In this document: piece after piece, positions 19,685 through 29,285 of the stretch | Layout of the letters: each line of letters starts with the position of its first letter | Position numbering within the stretch: position 1 is the stretch's first letter | NCBI RefSeq assembly: GCF_013201725.1 | Contig: NZ_CP053835.1 | Coordinates: 1,364,001 to 1,428,000, forward strand | Length of the DNA: 64,000 bases | From: Arcobacter defluvii | GTDB lineage: Bacteria; Campylobacterota; Campylobacteria; Campylobacterales; Arcobacteraceae | Direction: 5' to 3' | The notes under the pieces: model-generated | The model's database searches: none | What the model saw: the letters and a program-made list of their open reading frames with translations, nothing else | Told to the model about the DNA's origin: nothing | Position numbers and translations under genes: made by a program

Positions 19685-20644
19685 GTGAGTACAATTATCT
19701 CTAAAATTATTATTTTATTATTTTGTATTATTTCTTTTTTACATTCTGCTGAACAAAATAAAAAAATTGCTTATATAGTATCTGATTTAGAAATTCCATT
19801 TTGGCAAATAATGGCGAAAGGAATAAAAGCAAAAGCTTCTAAATTAGGTTATGACATTGAAATTTATAGTTCAAATAATCTAAAAAAAATTGAGCTGGAA
19901 AATCTAGTTAAAGCTATTTCTTCTAGAGTAGATGGTTTGATTCTTTCACCAATTAACTCATCAACAGCTGTTACTCTTTTAGAACTTGCAAAAAATGCAA
20001 ATATTCCTGTTGTTATATCTGATATAGGTACAAATAGTGGTGAATATGTCTCTTTTATATCTTCTGATAATAAAAAAGGTGCTTATGAACTAGGTAAAAT
20101 CTTAACTAAAAAAATGACCGAACTTTCTTGGAACAAAGAAGGTACAGTTGGTATTATCTCAATTCCTCAAAAAAGAACAAATGGAAAAGATAGAACTTTA
20201 GGTTTTATAAAAGCACTAAATGAATCAGACATAAAAAGTGCAGGTTTGTATCAACAAGTAAATTTTTCGTATAAAGAAACATATGATTATTCTTTAAAAT
20301 TAATAGAGGAAAAGCCAAAATTGAGAGCGATTTGGCTTCAAGGTTCTGATAAATATAAAGCTACATTAGAAGCTATAAAAGATAGTAAAAAAGAGGGGCA
20401 GATTCTTCTTATTTGTTTTGATGTTGAACCTGAATTTTTAGATTTGATAAAAAAAGGCATATTAGTTGGTTCGGCAATGCAACAACCTTATTTAATGGGA
20501 CAAAAAGCTGTTAGTTCTTTAGATGATTTTTTTAACAATAAAAAAGTTGAAAAAGAACAAAAACTTCCTATTTTAGCCATTTCAAAAGATAATCTTCAAG
20601 AAAATTTACCTACAATAAAATTAAATGTATTAGGTATTGAATAA
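19685..20644 (+). CDS. Periplasmic sugar-binding-like protein (LacI-type fold), sensor partner
   Basis: A 319-residue protein with a signal peptide (residues 1-20) and a type I periplasmic-binding fold. Family segments are AYIVSDLEIPFWQIMAKGIKAKA, VDGLILSPINSSTAV, NIPVVISDIGTN and ILLICFDVEPEFLDLIKKG. It starts with GTG (19685), preceded at 6 nt by AAGG; an upstream ATG runs into a stop. A histidine kinase follows 3 bp later and no ABC transporter genes are present. It therefore probably serves as the ligand-binding part of a signalling system rather than in uptake. Confidence 0.82.
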   Translation: MSTIISKIIILLFCIISFLHSAEQNKKIAYIVSDLEIPFWQIMAKGIKAKASKLGYDIEIYSSNNLKKIELENLVKAISSRVDGLILSPINSSTAVTLLELAKNANIPVVISDIGTNSGEYVSFISSDNKKGAYELGKILTKKMTELSWNKEGTVGIISIPQKRTNGKDRTLGFIKALNESDIKSAGLYQQVNFSYKETYDYSLKLIEEKPKLRAIWLQGSDKYKATLEAIKDSKKEGQILLICFDVEPEFLDLIKKGILVGSAMQQPYLMGQKAVSSLDDFFNNKKVEKEQKLPILAISKDNLQENLPTIKLNVLGIE

Positions 20645-20647
20645 TTT

Positions 20648-23218
20648 ATGAAAAATAGAACATTATTACTCTCTTTTCTTACTCCTTTATTATTATGTGT
20701 TGTAACAATTATGTCTTTTTATACGATGTATAATTATTCTCAAACAAAAGAAAGAATAATAAGTAACATAAATTTAGATTTAGAATCAATAAATAACCAG
20801 TTAAAAGATACCTTACCTTATTTTATAAACTCTTATGCAATAAATGAATATGAAAAAATACTTGAAAATCAAATGAAAGATAAAAATATTTTAGCCATCA
20901 TAATCAAAGATTATAATTATGGAAAAATATTTAGTAAAGAATTTATTGAAACTGGAAAAATTAAAATAGAAGATAAAATAGTAGAATTTGATTCAACAAA
21001 TCTAAAACACCAAGAATTACTCACTAAATATTTTTCTTTTAAAAGTCAAATTATAGAAAATAATTCTCATATCAAGATTGCTGAAATATTGATTTATAGT
21101 TCAAATGAATTTTTAAAAAATGAACTTAATACTATTATAAAAAAAAGCTTATTAGAGATTTTTATTTCTTCAATTTTCATAATTTTGATTATATTTTTTA
21201 TAATTAAAGTTTTTATTTTAAAACCTATTTATACTATTGCTAATGCAATTTTAAATAATGATAAAGATGGAATACCAAAAGATATGATTCCCAAATTTAG
21301 TACTAAAGAATTAAATGAATTATCGTTAAAAATGAATGAAATGATTACTACTATAAAAACTTCTAAATCAAAAATTGATGAGATAAATAATAGATTTGAA
21401 TTGGTTATTGATAGTATAAACGAAGGTATTTGGGATTGGAATTTAATTACGAATGAGGCATATTTCTCTTCTAAATGGAAAAAATTATTAGGGTATGAAG
21501 ATAATGAAATTGGAAATAATGCAAAATATTTTTTTGATTTAGTTCATCCTGATGATAAAAGTAAAGTAGAGGAAAATTTAAGAAATTATCTAAAAAATCC
21601 AGAAAATAATATATATTCTTTAGAAATTAGAATGAAAAATAAATATGGTAAATATACTTGGATTTTAACGAGAGGAAAAGTTATTCTTGATAAAAATAAC
21701 AAGCCTATTCGAATACTTGGAACACATAGTGATATTAGTTTAAGAAAAGAATTAGAAAAACAAATCATAAAAGAGCGAGATTTTATTTCAACGATTATTG
21801 ATAATTCAAATGCTGTTATTGTTGTAATTAATAGTGAAGGAGTAATGTTTAAAGTAAATAAATATGCTCAGAAATTTTTAGGTTATACAGAAGAAGAAAT
21901 ATCAAGTGAACCATATTTTTGGTCAAGATTTTTGAATGAAAATGTTAAAGATAAAGTTATAAATATAATTGATGAAGCCAAAAAAGGAAATATGATTAAA
22001 CATTTTAGAAATTCTTGGATTTCTAGAAATGGTGAGGAAAAAGTATTTGAATGGTCAAATATGCTTGTACAAAAAGAAGATGGTTCAATGGATTATCTTA
22101 CCACTATCGGAATTGATATAACAGAAAAAGAATTAATAGAAAAACAGATATTTGAGCAAAAACAAGAATTTGAGCTGATTTTTAATTATTCAAAAGATGG
22201 TATAGCAATTTTAGATTTAGATTCTAAATTTATAAAATTTAATGAAGCTTTTTTAAATATGACAGAATTAAGTGAAGAGGATTTATTAACTAAAAAATTA
22301 ATAGATTTTATGATGACAAAAAATGAGAAGAATAAAAAATTATTAGAAGAAGTAATAACAAAAGGATATGTAAGTAATTATGAAGAGACTTTTATAATTA
22401 ATAATAAAAGAGTTTCAGTAAATTTAAGTTTATCTTTATTACCAGATAAAGAAAGATTTCTTATGGTTATAAAAGATGTAAGTTCTCTAAAAATAATGCA
22501 AGAGCAAGCAAAACTAGCATCACTTGGTGAAATGATAGGAAATATTGCACATCAATGGAGACAACCTTTGAGTTTTATTAGTACAAGTGCAAGTGCACTA
22601 AGAGTGAAATCTGAATATGGAATGTTAAATAAAGAAGATATTGAAGAATCTTCTATTGCAATAGTAAAACAAACTGAATATTTATCAAATACAATAGATA
22701 ATTTTAGAGATTTTATAAAAGAAGATAAATCTTATAAAGAGATAAGTGTTAAAGAAGTTTTAGATAATACTTTGAATCTTGTATATGCTTCTTTACACAA
22801 TAATTTTATTAATCTTAAATTGGAAGTAAATGATGACTTGTTAATTTTAGGTAATAAAAATGAGTTAACAGAAGCATTTTTAAATATTATTTCAAATAGT
22901 AAAGATGTATTAAAAGAAAAGAATGAAGAAGATAGATTTTTATTTATAAAAAGTATAAAACTTGATGAAAATAAACTAGAGTTACAATTTTTGGATAGTG
23001 GTGGGGGAATTGATGAATCAATCATTTCTAAAGTGTTAGAACCATACTTTACTACAAAACATAAATCTCAAGGCACAGGATTGGGGCTTGCCATTGTTGA
23101 TAAAATTATAAGAGAGAGACATAAAGGGATAATAAATATTCATAATGAAAAGTTTACTTATAATCAAAAACAATATATTGGTGCTTGTTTTTCTATCATT
23201 TTTGAAAATAAGTTTTAG
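20648..23218 (+). CDS. Multi-PAS membrane histidine kinase
   Basis: An 856-residue sensor kinase. Two transmembrane helices (about 7-28 and 170-192) flank a periplasmic loop. Three PAS domains follow (roughly 245-370, 375-495 and 500-615); the first has the WDWNLITNEAYFSSKWKKLLG signature. The kinase core has SLGEMIGNIAHQWRQPLSF (phospho-His about 634), an N box (AFLNIISNSKDVL), DSGGGI and GTGLGLAIV. It is coupled to the preceding binding protein (3-bp gap), which probably presents ligand to its periplasmic loop. No response regulator is adjacent. Its stop codon overlaps that of the convergent cobA gene. Confidence 0.9.
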   Translation: MKNRTLLLSFLTPLLLCVVTIMSFYTMYNYSQTKERIISNINLDLESINNQLKDTLPYFINSYAINEYEKILENQMKDKNILAIIIKDYNYGKIFSKEFIETGKIKIEDKIVEFDSTNLKHQELLTKYFSFKSQIIENNSHIKIAEILIYSSNEFLKNELNTIIKKSLLEIFISSIFIILIIFFIIKVFILKPIYTIANAILNNDKDGIPKDMIPKFSTKELNELSLKMNEMITTIKTSKSKIDEINNRFELVIDSINEGIWDWNLITNEAYFSSKWKKLLGYEDNEIGNNAKYFFDLVHPDDKSKVEENLRNYLKNPENNIYSLEIRMKNKYGKYTWILTRGKVILDKNNKPIRILGTHSDISLRKELEKQIIKERDFISTIIDNSNAVIVVINSEGVMFKVNKYAQKFLGYTEEEISSEPYFWSRFLNENVKDKVINIIDEAKKGNMIKHFRNSWISRNGEEKVFEWSNMLVQKEDGSMDYLTTIGIDITEKELIEKQIFEQKQEFELIFNYSKDGIAILDLDSKFIKFNEAFLNMTELSEEDLLTKKLIDFMMTKNEKNKKLLEEVITKGYVSNYEETFIINNKRVSVNLSLSLLPDKERFLMVIKDVSSLKIMQEQAKLASLGEMIGNIAHQWRQPLSFISTSASALRVKSEYGMLNKEDIEESSIAIVKQTEYLSNTIDNFRDFIKEDKSYKEISVKEVLDNTLNLVYASLHNNFINLKLEVNDDLLILGNKNELTEAFLNIISNSKDVLKEKNEEDRFLFIKSIKLDENKLELQFLDSGGGIDESIISKVLEPYFTTKHKSQGTGLGLAIVDKIIRERHKGIINIHNEKFTYNQKQYIGACFSIIFENKF

Positions 23219-23955
23219 TCAAACCATTTAACTTGTTCTCTTAAATTTACAACTTCTCCTACGATTATAATGGCTGGTGTTGGTAAATCTTTTGCTTTTT
23301 GCGTAATATCTTCCAATGTTCCAACAACTACTTTTTGCTCTTTTGTTGTTCCTTTTGAAACAACTGCACAAGGATAATCTTTTCTTTTTCCTAGACTCAT
23401 TAATTTTGATGTAATTAATCCAATATTATGTAATCCCATCAAAAATACTATTGTTTCATCATTTAAAAAAGTTTGCCATTCGATTTGAGATATTTTTTTA
23501 TTTGGTGTTTCATGGCCAGTTACTACTCTAAATGAAGTTGTAATTCCCCTATGCGTTACTGGAATTCCAGCATAAGCTGGAACTGCTACACTTGAGCTAA
23601 TTCCTGGAATTATTTCAAATTTTATTCCTCTTTTGTGAAGATAAATAGCTTCTTCTCCACCACGCCCGAAAACAAATGGATCTCCACCTTTTAATCTAAC
23701 AATGACTTTATTACTGTATTTTAAAGCACTTTGATAAATTATTTCATTTATCTCTTCTTGAGGAACAGAGTGATTTCCACTCTCTTTTCCTACAAAAATA
23801 AACTGACAATCTTTTTTTGCCATTTCTAAAATCTCTGGATTTGCTAATTTATCATAGATTATTACATCAGCTTCACTTATAACTCTAGCTGCTTTTAATG
23901 TAAGTAATTCAATATCTCCAGGACCCGCACCTGTTAGATAAACTCTATTTTCCAT
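23215..23955 (-). CDS. cobA: Uroporphyrinogen-III C-methyltransferase (SUMT)
   Basis: A 246-residue SAM-dependent methyltransferase. Its motifs are VYLTGAGPGDIELLTLKA (S1), VIVRLKGGDPFVFGRGGEEA (S2) and PGISSSVAVPAYAGIPVTHRG (S3). It converts uroporphyrinogen III to precorrin-2, the first step to sirohaem, the cofactor of NirB. It is the last gene of the leftward nirB-nirD-cobA operon (1 bp after nirD), so cofactor supply is co-expressed with its enzyme. It has no CysG dehydrogenase/chelatase domain. Confidence 0.92.
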   Translation of the reverse strand: MENRVYLTGAGPGDIELLTLKAARVISEADVIIYDKLANPEILEMAKKDCQFIFVGKESGNHSVPQEEINEIIYQSALKYSNKVIVRLKGGDPFVFGRGGEEAIYLHKRGIKFEIIPGISSSVAVPAYAGIPVTHRGITTSFRVVTGHETPNKKISQIEWQTFLNDETIVFLMGLHNIGLITSKLMSLGKRKDYPCAVVSKGTTKEQKVVVGTLEDITQKAKDLPTPAIIIVGEVVNLREQVKWFD

Positions 23956-23956
23956 T

Positions 23957-24265
23957 TTAAATTCCTAAATAGATTATGTTTTCAACAATTTTTGTTTCAT
24001 ACACATTTGTACAACCATGGTCATTTCCTAAAGCTTCACCACTTTTTAAATCTATATTCCAGTTATGAAGTGGACAAGTAACAATATGTTCATGAACTAA
24101 TCCTTCACTTAATTTTCCTTTTTTATGAGGACAAGTGTTGTTTACTGCAAAGATTGAATCATCTTTTGTTCTAAATATAGCAATTTGTAAATCACCAATT
24201 TCTATCACTCTTGAACCCATAAAAGGAATTTCTTCTATATTTACAATTTTGTACCATTTTTTCAT
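23957..24265 (-). CDS. nirD: Nitrite reductase small subunit NirD (Rieske type)
   Basis: A 102-residue Rieske-fold protein that partners NirB in NADH-dependent reduction of nitrite to ammonium. The iron-sulfur ligands are present: CPHKKGKLSEG then CPLHNWNID. The start is placed at ATG 24265 because an excellent Shine-Dalgarno (AGGAG, 7-nt spacing) precedes it; a frame-compatible ATG 21 bp upstream lies inside nirB. The chosen start lies 1 nt after the nirB stop, giving tight coupling. Confidence 0.88.
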   Translation of the reverse strand: MKKWYKIVNIEEIPFMGSRVIEIGDLQIAIFRTKDDSIFAVNNTCPHKKGKLSEGLVHEHIVTCPLHNWNIDLKSGEALGNDHGCTNVYETKIVENIIYLGI

Positions 24266-24266
24266 C

Positions 24267-26729
24267 TTAAAACTCCTTTGCTTCAAAACTATGTGATTCT
24301 TCTGGATTGATTACAATTGTAGAAAACTCTTTTGTAAATCCATCTTCTATTGCTTTAGCCCAAGGATCAACTTGTGCTGATTTTTGTGATTCTTCAAATC
24401 TTAGAGCATAAAACTCTCTTTTTTCTTTATCTAAAATTACATCTTTTACATATTGAAGTCCAACTCGCTCAACCCAGTGAGCAGTTCTTTCTAAATAGTA
24501 GGCATCTTCTCTATAAAACTGCATAAATGCTTTTGTATATTCGATTAACTCTTCATCAGTTTCCACTTTACAAAGTAGGTCTGTAACTCTTACTTTTATA
24601 CCACCATTTCCAGCTATATGAATTTCCCATCCAGAATCAACTCCAACTACACCAAAATCTTTGATAGTTGCTTCTGCACAGTTTCTTGGACATCCTGAAA
24701 CTGCTAGTTTATATTTATGTGGTGTCCAACTTCCCCAAGTGATTTTTTCTAAAAGAACTCCCATATTCATAGAATCTTGAGTTCCAAATCTACAATAAGT
24801 ATTTCCAACACAAGTTTTAACAGTTCTTAATCCTTTTGCATAAGCTTGACCTGAAACAAAACCACAATCATTTAAATCTTTCCACATTGGCTCTAATTGC
24901 TCTTTTTTAACTCCAAGCATATCAAGTCGTTGACCACCAGTAAATTTAACTGTTGGAACATCATATTTAACTGCAATATCTGCAATATCTTTAAGTTCTT
25001 GTGGAGATGTAAGTCCACCCCAGATTCTTGGAACTACAGAATAAGTTCCATCTTTTTGGATATTTGCAAACATTCTATCATTTACTAAAGCACTTCTTTT
25101 ATCATTTTTATATTTATCATCATTGTATTTTACAAGTAAGTAGTAGTTGATAGCTGGTCGGCATTTTGCACAACCATCGTGCGTTTTCCATGAAAGTTTA
25201 CTAAACACATCATAAACAGTTTCAAATTCACCTTCATCAATAGCTAGTTTAATCTCTTTATGACCTAAAGTTGTACAAGAACAAATTCCTTCTTCGCAAG
25301 CATTGTATTCATCACCCAAAGTATTTACTAAAATTTGCTCAACTAAACCACTACAACTTCCGCAAGAAGCCCCAGCTTTTGTACAAGATTTTACATCAGA
25401 GAGTGATTTTAAATCTTTTTCTTTTATAGCTCTTACAATATCGCCTTTACAAACTCCATTACAACCACAAACTTCTTCATCATCACTCATACTATTTATA
25501 TCATTTCCACCATGACCTGTATCACCACTAAGTGCTGATTTACCAAAAAGAATTTTTGTTCTTAAATCATTTATATCTGTCTCTTCTTTTAGTAGTTTTA
25601 AATACCAAGAAGCATCAGCTGTATCGCCATATAAAACCATTCCAATAATTTTGTCATTATAAATTACTAATTTTTTATAAATTCCAACTTTTTCATCTAA
25701 TAAAATCAAATCTTCAGTTGTTTCATCTCCAAGATAATCACCTGCACTAAACAAATCAACACCTGAGATTTTAAGTCTTGTTGAAAGAGTTGAGCCATTG
25801 TAACCTTCCGTTTTAACTTCAGCTAAATATTTAGCTAAAACTTTTGCTTGTTCATATAGAGGAGCAACTAAACCATAAGTATTTCCTTTATGTTCAACAC
25901 ATTCTCCAATAGCAAAAATGTTTTCATCACTTGTTTGTAAAAAATCATTTACAACAATTCCTTTGTTACATTCTAATAAAGCATTTATTGCTAACTCTTT
26001 ATTTGGAATAATTCCCGTTGCAAAAATTACAAGATTTGAATCAACTACATCTCCATCACTAAATGTTACTTTTTCAACCCCACTTGTACCATCAATTTGT
26101 GTTACTGTAGTATTTAGTTTAAATTCTATTCCATAAGATTCAAGATTTTTTTGTAAAAGTTTTCCACCAGTAGAATCAAGTTGTTGAGAAAGAATTGAGC
26201 TACTTCTATGAACTAAAATAGTTTTAATTCCATGTTTTGCAATTCCATAAGCAGCTTCAAGTCCAAGTAATCCACCACCAACTACAACTGCTGTTTTTGA
26301 TTTGTCAATAGTTGATAAAATTGTATCAACATCAGCTTTTGTTCTAAATGCAATTACATTTTTTAAATCACTTCCAGTAGTTTTAGGAATAAAAGCAAGT
26401 GAACCAGTAGCAATTAGAAGTTTGTCATATGATTCAATTTTTCCACTAGCACTTGTGATAGTTTTTTCACTTTTATTGATAGATATTACTTTATCGCCTT
26501 TATTTAAAGTAATATTGTTTTGTTCATACCAAGTTTGATGATTTATGATAGTATCTTCAAAAGTTTTTTCACTTGAAAGTATGTATGAAAGCATGATTCT
26601 ATTATAGTTAACATGAGGTTCATCACCATAAATAGTTATATCGTATTTGTCATTTGTAAGTTCAAGTAAATCCTCAATGGTTCGTAAACCACTCATTCCG
26701 TTTCCAATTACAACTAATTTCTTTTTCAC
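24267..26729 (-). CDS. nirB: Assimilatory NADH-dependent nitrite reductase large subunit
   Basis: An 820-residue protein. The N-terminal FAD/NAD domain starts VVIGNGMSGLRTIEDLL, with a second Rossmann motif AVVVGGGLLGLEAAYG. It is followed by a BFD-like [2Fe-2S] domain (CGCNGVCKGDIVRAI and CTKAGASCGSC, about 425-465) and the sirohaem/[4Fe-4S] domain with KTCVGNTYCRFGTQDSM and SGCPRNCAEATIKDFGVVG. It reduces nitrite to ammonium in the cytoplasm. It is first in the nirB-nirD-cobA operon, which has a long 5' region of its own. Length and motifs are complete. Confidence 0.95.
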   Translation of the reverse strand: MKKKLVVIGNGMSGLRTIEDLLELTNDKYDITIYGDEPHVNYNRIMLSYILSSEKTFEDTIINHQTWYEQNNITLNKGDKVISINKSEKTITSASGKIESYDKLLIATGSLAFIPKTTGSDLKNVIAFRTKADVDTILSTIDKSKTAVVVGGGLLGLEAAYGIAKHGIKTILVHRSSSILSQQLDSTGGKLLQKNLESYGIEFKLNTTVTQIDGTSGVEKVTFSDGDVVDSNLVIFATGIIPNKELAINALLECNKGIVVNDFLQTSDENIFAIGECVEHKGNTYGLVAPLYEQAKVLAKYLAEVKTEGYNGSTLSTRLKISGVDLFSAGDYLGDETTEDLILLDEKVGIYKKLVIYNDKIIGMVLYGDTADASWYLKLLKEETDINDLRTKILFGKSALSGDTGHGGNDINSMSDDEEVCGCNGVCKGDIVRAIKEKDLKSLSDVKSCTKAGASCGSCSGLVEQILVNTLGDEYNACEEGICSCTTLGHKEIKLAIDEGEFETVYDVFSKLSWKTHDGCAKCRPAINYYLLVKYNDDKYKNDKRSALVNDRMFANIQKDGTYSVVPRIWGGLTSPQELKDIADIAVKYDVPTVKFTGGQRLDMLGVKKEQLEPMWKDLNDCGFVSGQAYAKGLRTVKTCVGNTYCRFGTQDSMNMGVLLEKITWGSWTPHKYKLAVSGCPRNCAEATIKDFGVVGVDSGWEIHIAGNGGIKVRVTDLLCKVETDEELIEYTKAFMQFYREDAYYLERTAHWVERVGLQYVKDVILDKEKREFYALRFEESQKSAQVDPWAKAIEDGFTKEFSTIVINPEESHSFEAKEF

Positions 26730-26878
26730 TTTTCTTTCCTTTAATTCTTATATTTGAATTATCCCATAAAGAAAAAATTTTGTGTTTTAAAAATTGTATA
26801 TAATTTATTCATTAGTCTTAATTTTAAATTAAATATATAAAAATAAGTATTTTAATAATGTTTATATTTTATTTTAAA

Positions 26879-26897
26879 CTTATTTTTACATTAAATT
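26879..26897 (-). promoter_or_regulatory. Candidate nitrate-gene operator copy upstream of nirB
   Basis: On the minus strand the sequence AATTTAATGTAAAAATAAG matches 17 of 19 positions of the motif found upstream of narK and nasA. It lies about 150 bp before the nirB start. The region is extremely AT-rich, so chance matches are possible. Confidence 0.3.
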
Positions 26898-27010
26898 ATT
26901 AAATTTAATTTATCTATTTTATAATTGCTGATTTTTTAAATCATTTAAAGCGAAAGTTTCTCTTTTATAACCATATGTCTAATTTGAGTGATGATTTTTT
27001 CTTTTATACT

Positions 27011-27094
27011 TTAGGAAACTTTAAACGTATGAGATTGAACTGCACACAGTTTAAAGTTTGGCTTAGAAGATTTTGGGTTAATTACAATATAAAT
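27011..27094 (-). pseudogene. Remnant of a second NasA-type C-terminal tail
   Basis: The 27 codons directly after the nasA stop, in the same frame, read ...NPKSSKPNFKLCAVQSH..., then stop. This resembles the conserved final strand of molybdopterin nitrate reductases (DPxSxQPxFKxCAV), and nasA itself already ends in its own version (ESLQPDYNHSAVNIEKL). It looks like a decayed duplicate tail. A perfect 11-bp inverted repeat, AAACTTTAAAC at 27016-27026 and GTTTAAAGTTT at 27049-27059, lies within it. Confidence 0.4.
27016..27059. other. 11-bp perfect stem-loop between nasA and nirB
   Basis: AAACTTTAAAC and GTTTAAAGTTT form an 11-bp stem with a 22-nt loop in the 365-bp space between nasA and nirB. 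It could end nasA transcription or, if nirB starts upstream of it, act as a leader hairpin. Nothing else distinctive was seen in this gap apart from the nasA-tail remnant and the AT-rich motif. Confidence 0.45.
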
Positions 27095-29083
27095 TTATAA
27101 TTTTTCTATATTAACTGCACTATGATTATAGTCAGGTTGTAGAGATTCTCTATCATATAAATCATTTGTTAGATAGTTTATTTTTCTATTACTAATAGGT
27201 ACAAAAATAGTATCTATTTTTATATTGTCAGTGATTAATGCAACTGATTCAATTTGCCCCCGTTTTGAAATGATTCTTATGTTATCTCCATCTTTGATAC
27301 CTAAAATTTTTGCATTTTTACTATTTATTTCACAAAAATTTAAAGCTTTATGTTTTAAAAGTGTTCTTGGAAGATTTGTTTTTGTTCCACTATGCCATTG
27401 GTCACGCGTACGTCCTGTTAATAAAATAAAAGGAAACTCTAAAGAAGTTTTTTCACTTAAAACTTTGTTTTCAACAAAAAATAGATTTCCTTTTTTATCA
27501 GGTGTAAAAAACTCTTTATTTTCTCTAATTTTTTCTCCCCAAACAAAAGGTTTTTCTTTTAATTCATCATAAGATGTTTCATAAATATTTAAATGAGGAT
27601 TTATTTTTGTCATCTCTTGATACTCTTCAAAAATCTCTTTTGGAGAAGCAAAACAAAACTCTTTTAAATAGCCTAATTTTTGAGCAATAAGTTGGAAAAT
27701 TTCCCAATCAGCTTTACAATCAATTGAAACACGAGTTAGTTTTTCTTGTTTCGTAATTGTTCTATCAAGATTTGTTTGAGTTCCTTCTTTTTCTCCCCAA
27801 GGAGCAGCGGGAAGTCTAATATGTGCAAATTTTGCAGTTTCAGAGTTTTCATAAGCATTTATCTCCACAACTAATGGAATTTTTTTGATTAACTCTTCCA
27901 TTTTATTTCTATTTGGAAGATGATAAATTGGGTCAGTATGACAAATAACTAAAACATCAAGATCAGCTTCAAGCATTTGAGTTGCTGTAAGTCCTGGTTT
28001 ATTTGAAACTTTTTTTGTTCCCCAAAATTGATTTACTTTTTTGATTGATTCACTATCAAATCCTAAATGAACAGCAAGCATAGTTGAAAGTCCTCCAACT
28101 TCTCTTCCACCCATTGCATTTGGTTGTCCAGTTAGAGAAAATGGACCATTTCCTCTTTTAAATATTTTTCCCGTTAGTAAATGTGTATTTATTATTGCTA
28201 AATTTTTATCAACACCTTGAACTGATTGATTTATTCCCATCGTCCATGCTGTTATGATATTTTCATTTGATTTATACATTTCCCAAAACTCTTCAAATTG
28301 CTCTTTTGTAAGTCCTGTTCTTTTTAAAAGTTTTGTAGATGGTAATCTTTTAAATTTATTTTGAAGTAGGGTGAAGTTATTTATATGATTTTCTACAAAC
28401 TCTTTATCTATTAAATCTTCATCAATAATTCTTTTTGATACAAGATTGAAAAAGTCAATATCACTTCCTGGTTTAATTGGTAAATATAAATCAGCATATT
28501 TTGCAGTATCTGTAAATCTTGGGTCAATTACAATGATTTTTAAGCCGTTTTTTTTAGCGGTTTTTATTCTATTATGAAATACAACATGAGCTTCTGCTGT
28601 ATTTGCTCCAACTAAAATAAGTAAATTTGCATCATGTACATCATTCATACGAACTGGAACATAATCAATTCCTAAAGATTTCTTATAAGCTACAACTGCA
28701 CTAGACATACAGGTTCTACTATTTGTATCAACATTATTAGAACCTATAAAACCTTTCATAAGTTTATTTGCAATGTAATAATCTTCTGTTAAAAGTTGAC
28801 CTGAAAGATAAAATCCAACTTTGTCTTTGTTTGAAATAGCAATTCTTGTGGCAACTTGATTTATAGCACTTTCCCAAGAAATAGTTTTAAAATCTTCATC
28901 TAAATTTTCTCTAGAAATTGGTCTTAAAAGTCTTGTTGGAGTTTGAATACTAATAAGTTCAGAAACACCTTTTGAACAAAGCTTACCTTCATTTGTTGGA
29001 TAAACTACATCACCAACTAATTTATTCTCTTCAAATTCTAATCCACATCCAACACCACAATATCCACAAACTGACTTAATCAT
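27095..29083 (-). CDS. nasA: Assimilatory nitrate reductase catalytic subunit
   Basis: A 662-residue molybdopterin-guanine-dinucleotide oxidoreductase. The N-terminus VCGYCGVGCGLEF plus GKLCSKG binds the [4Fe-4S] cluster. Other conserved parts are the NTSRTCMSSAVVAYK segment near the molybdenum ligand, GANTAEAHVVFHNRI, TGQPNAMGGREVGGLS and the C-terminal LLTGRTRDQWHSGTKT. It reduces nitrate to nitrite in the cytoplasm. It is shorter than NasA proteins that carry an extra C-terminal [2Fe-2S] BFD domain (about 870 residues), so electrons must come from a separate donor. It sits upstream of nirB, separated by a 365-bp gap. Confidence 0.93.
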   Translation of the reverse strand: MIKSVCGYCGVGCGLEFEENKLVGDVVYPTNEGKLCSKGVSELISIQTPTRLLRPISRENLDEDFKTISWESAINQVATRIAISNKDKVGFYLSGQLLTEDYYIANKLMKGFIGSNNVDTNSRTCMSSAVVAYKKSLGIDYVPVRMNDVHDANLLILVGANTAEAHVVFHNRIKTAKKNGLKIIVIDPRFTDTAKYADLYLPIKPGSDIDFFNLVSKRIIDEDLIDKEFVENHINNFTLLQNKFKRLPSTKLLKRTGLTKEQFEEFWEMYKSNENIITAWTMGINQSVQGVDKNLAIINTHLLTGKIFKRGNGPFSLTGQPNAMGGREVGGLSTMLAVHLGFDSESIKKVNQFWGTKKVSNKPGLTATQMLEADLDVLVICHTDPIYHLPNRNKMEELIKKIPLVVEINAYENSETAKFAHIRLPAAPWGEKEGTQTNLDRTITKQEKLTRVSIDCKADWEIFQLIAQKLGYLKEFCFASPKEIFEEYQEMTKINPHLNIYETSYDELKEKPFVWGEKIRENKEFFTPDKKGNLFFVENKVLSEKTSLEFPFILLTGRTRDQWHSGTKTNLPRTLLKHKALNFCEINSKNAKILGIKDGDNIRIISKRGQIESVALITDNIKIDTIFVPISNRKINYLTNDLYDRESLQPDYNHSAVNIEKL

Positions 29084-29137
29084 TGTAAAAAATCCTTATT
29101 TTTGCAATTTTTATATTTTATAATCATTATTATACAA

Positions 29138-29157
29138 AAAATTAATGTAAGATTAAG
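29138..29157 (+). promoter_or_regulatory. Candidate shared operator upstream of nasA
   Basis: AAAATTAATGTAAGATTAAG lies 55-74 bp upstream of the nasA start and matches 19 of 20 positions of a sequence upstream of narK. It contains the imperfect dyad TTAAT-N5-ATTAA. Confidence 0.4.
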
Positions 29158-29285
29158 GAATATATGTTTAAAAAATATACATTATATTGTAAGATAAATT
29201 AATTAAAAAAATTATTTTTTTATAATATAAGTTTGCTTTTTATTTTTTTGTGTTATAAATTTATGTTTTTTATTTAAGGAATTAT

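Noticed and set aside
29138-29157. TTAAT-N5-ATTAA upstream of nasA as an FNR/NssR-type box
   Set aside because: The half-sites do not match TTGAT/ATCAA or TTAAC/GTTAA, and the spacer is 5 rather than 4 nt. Kept only as an unnamed motif.
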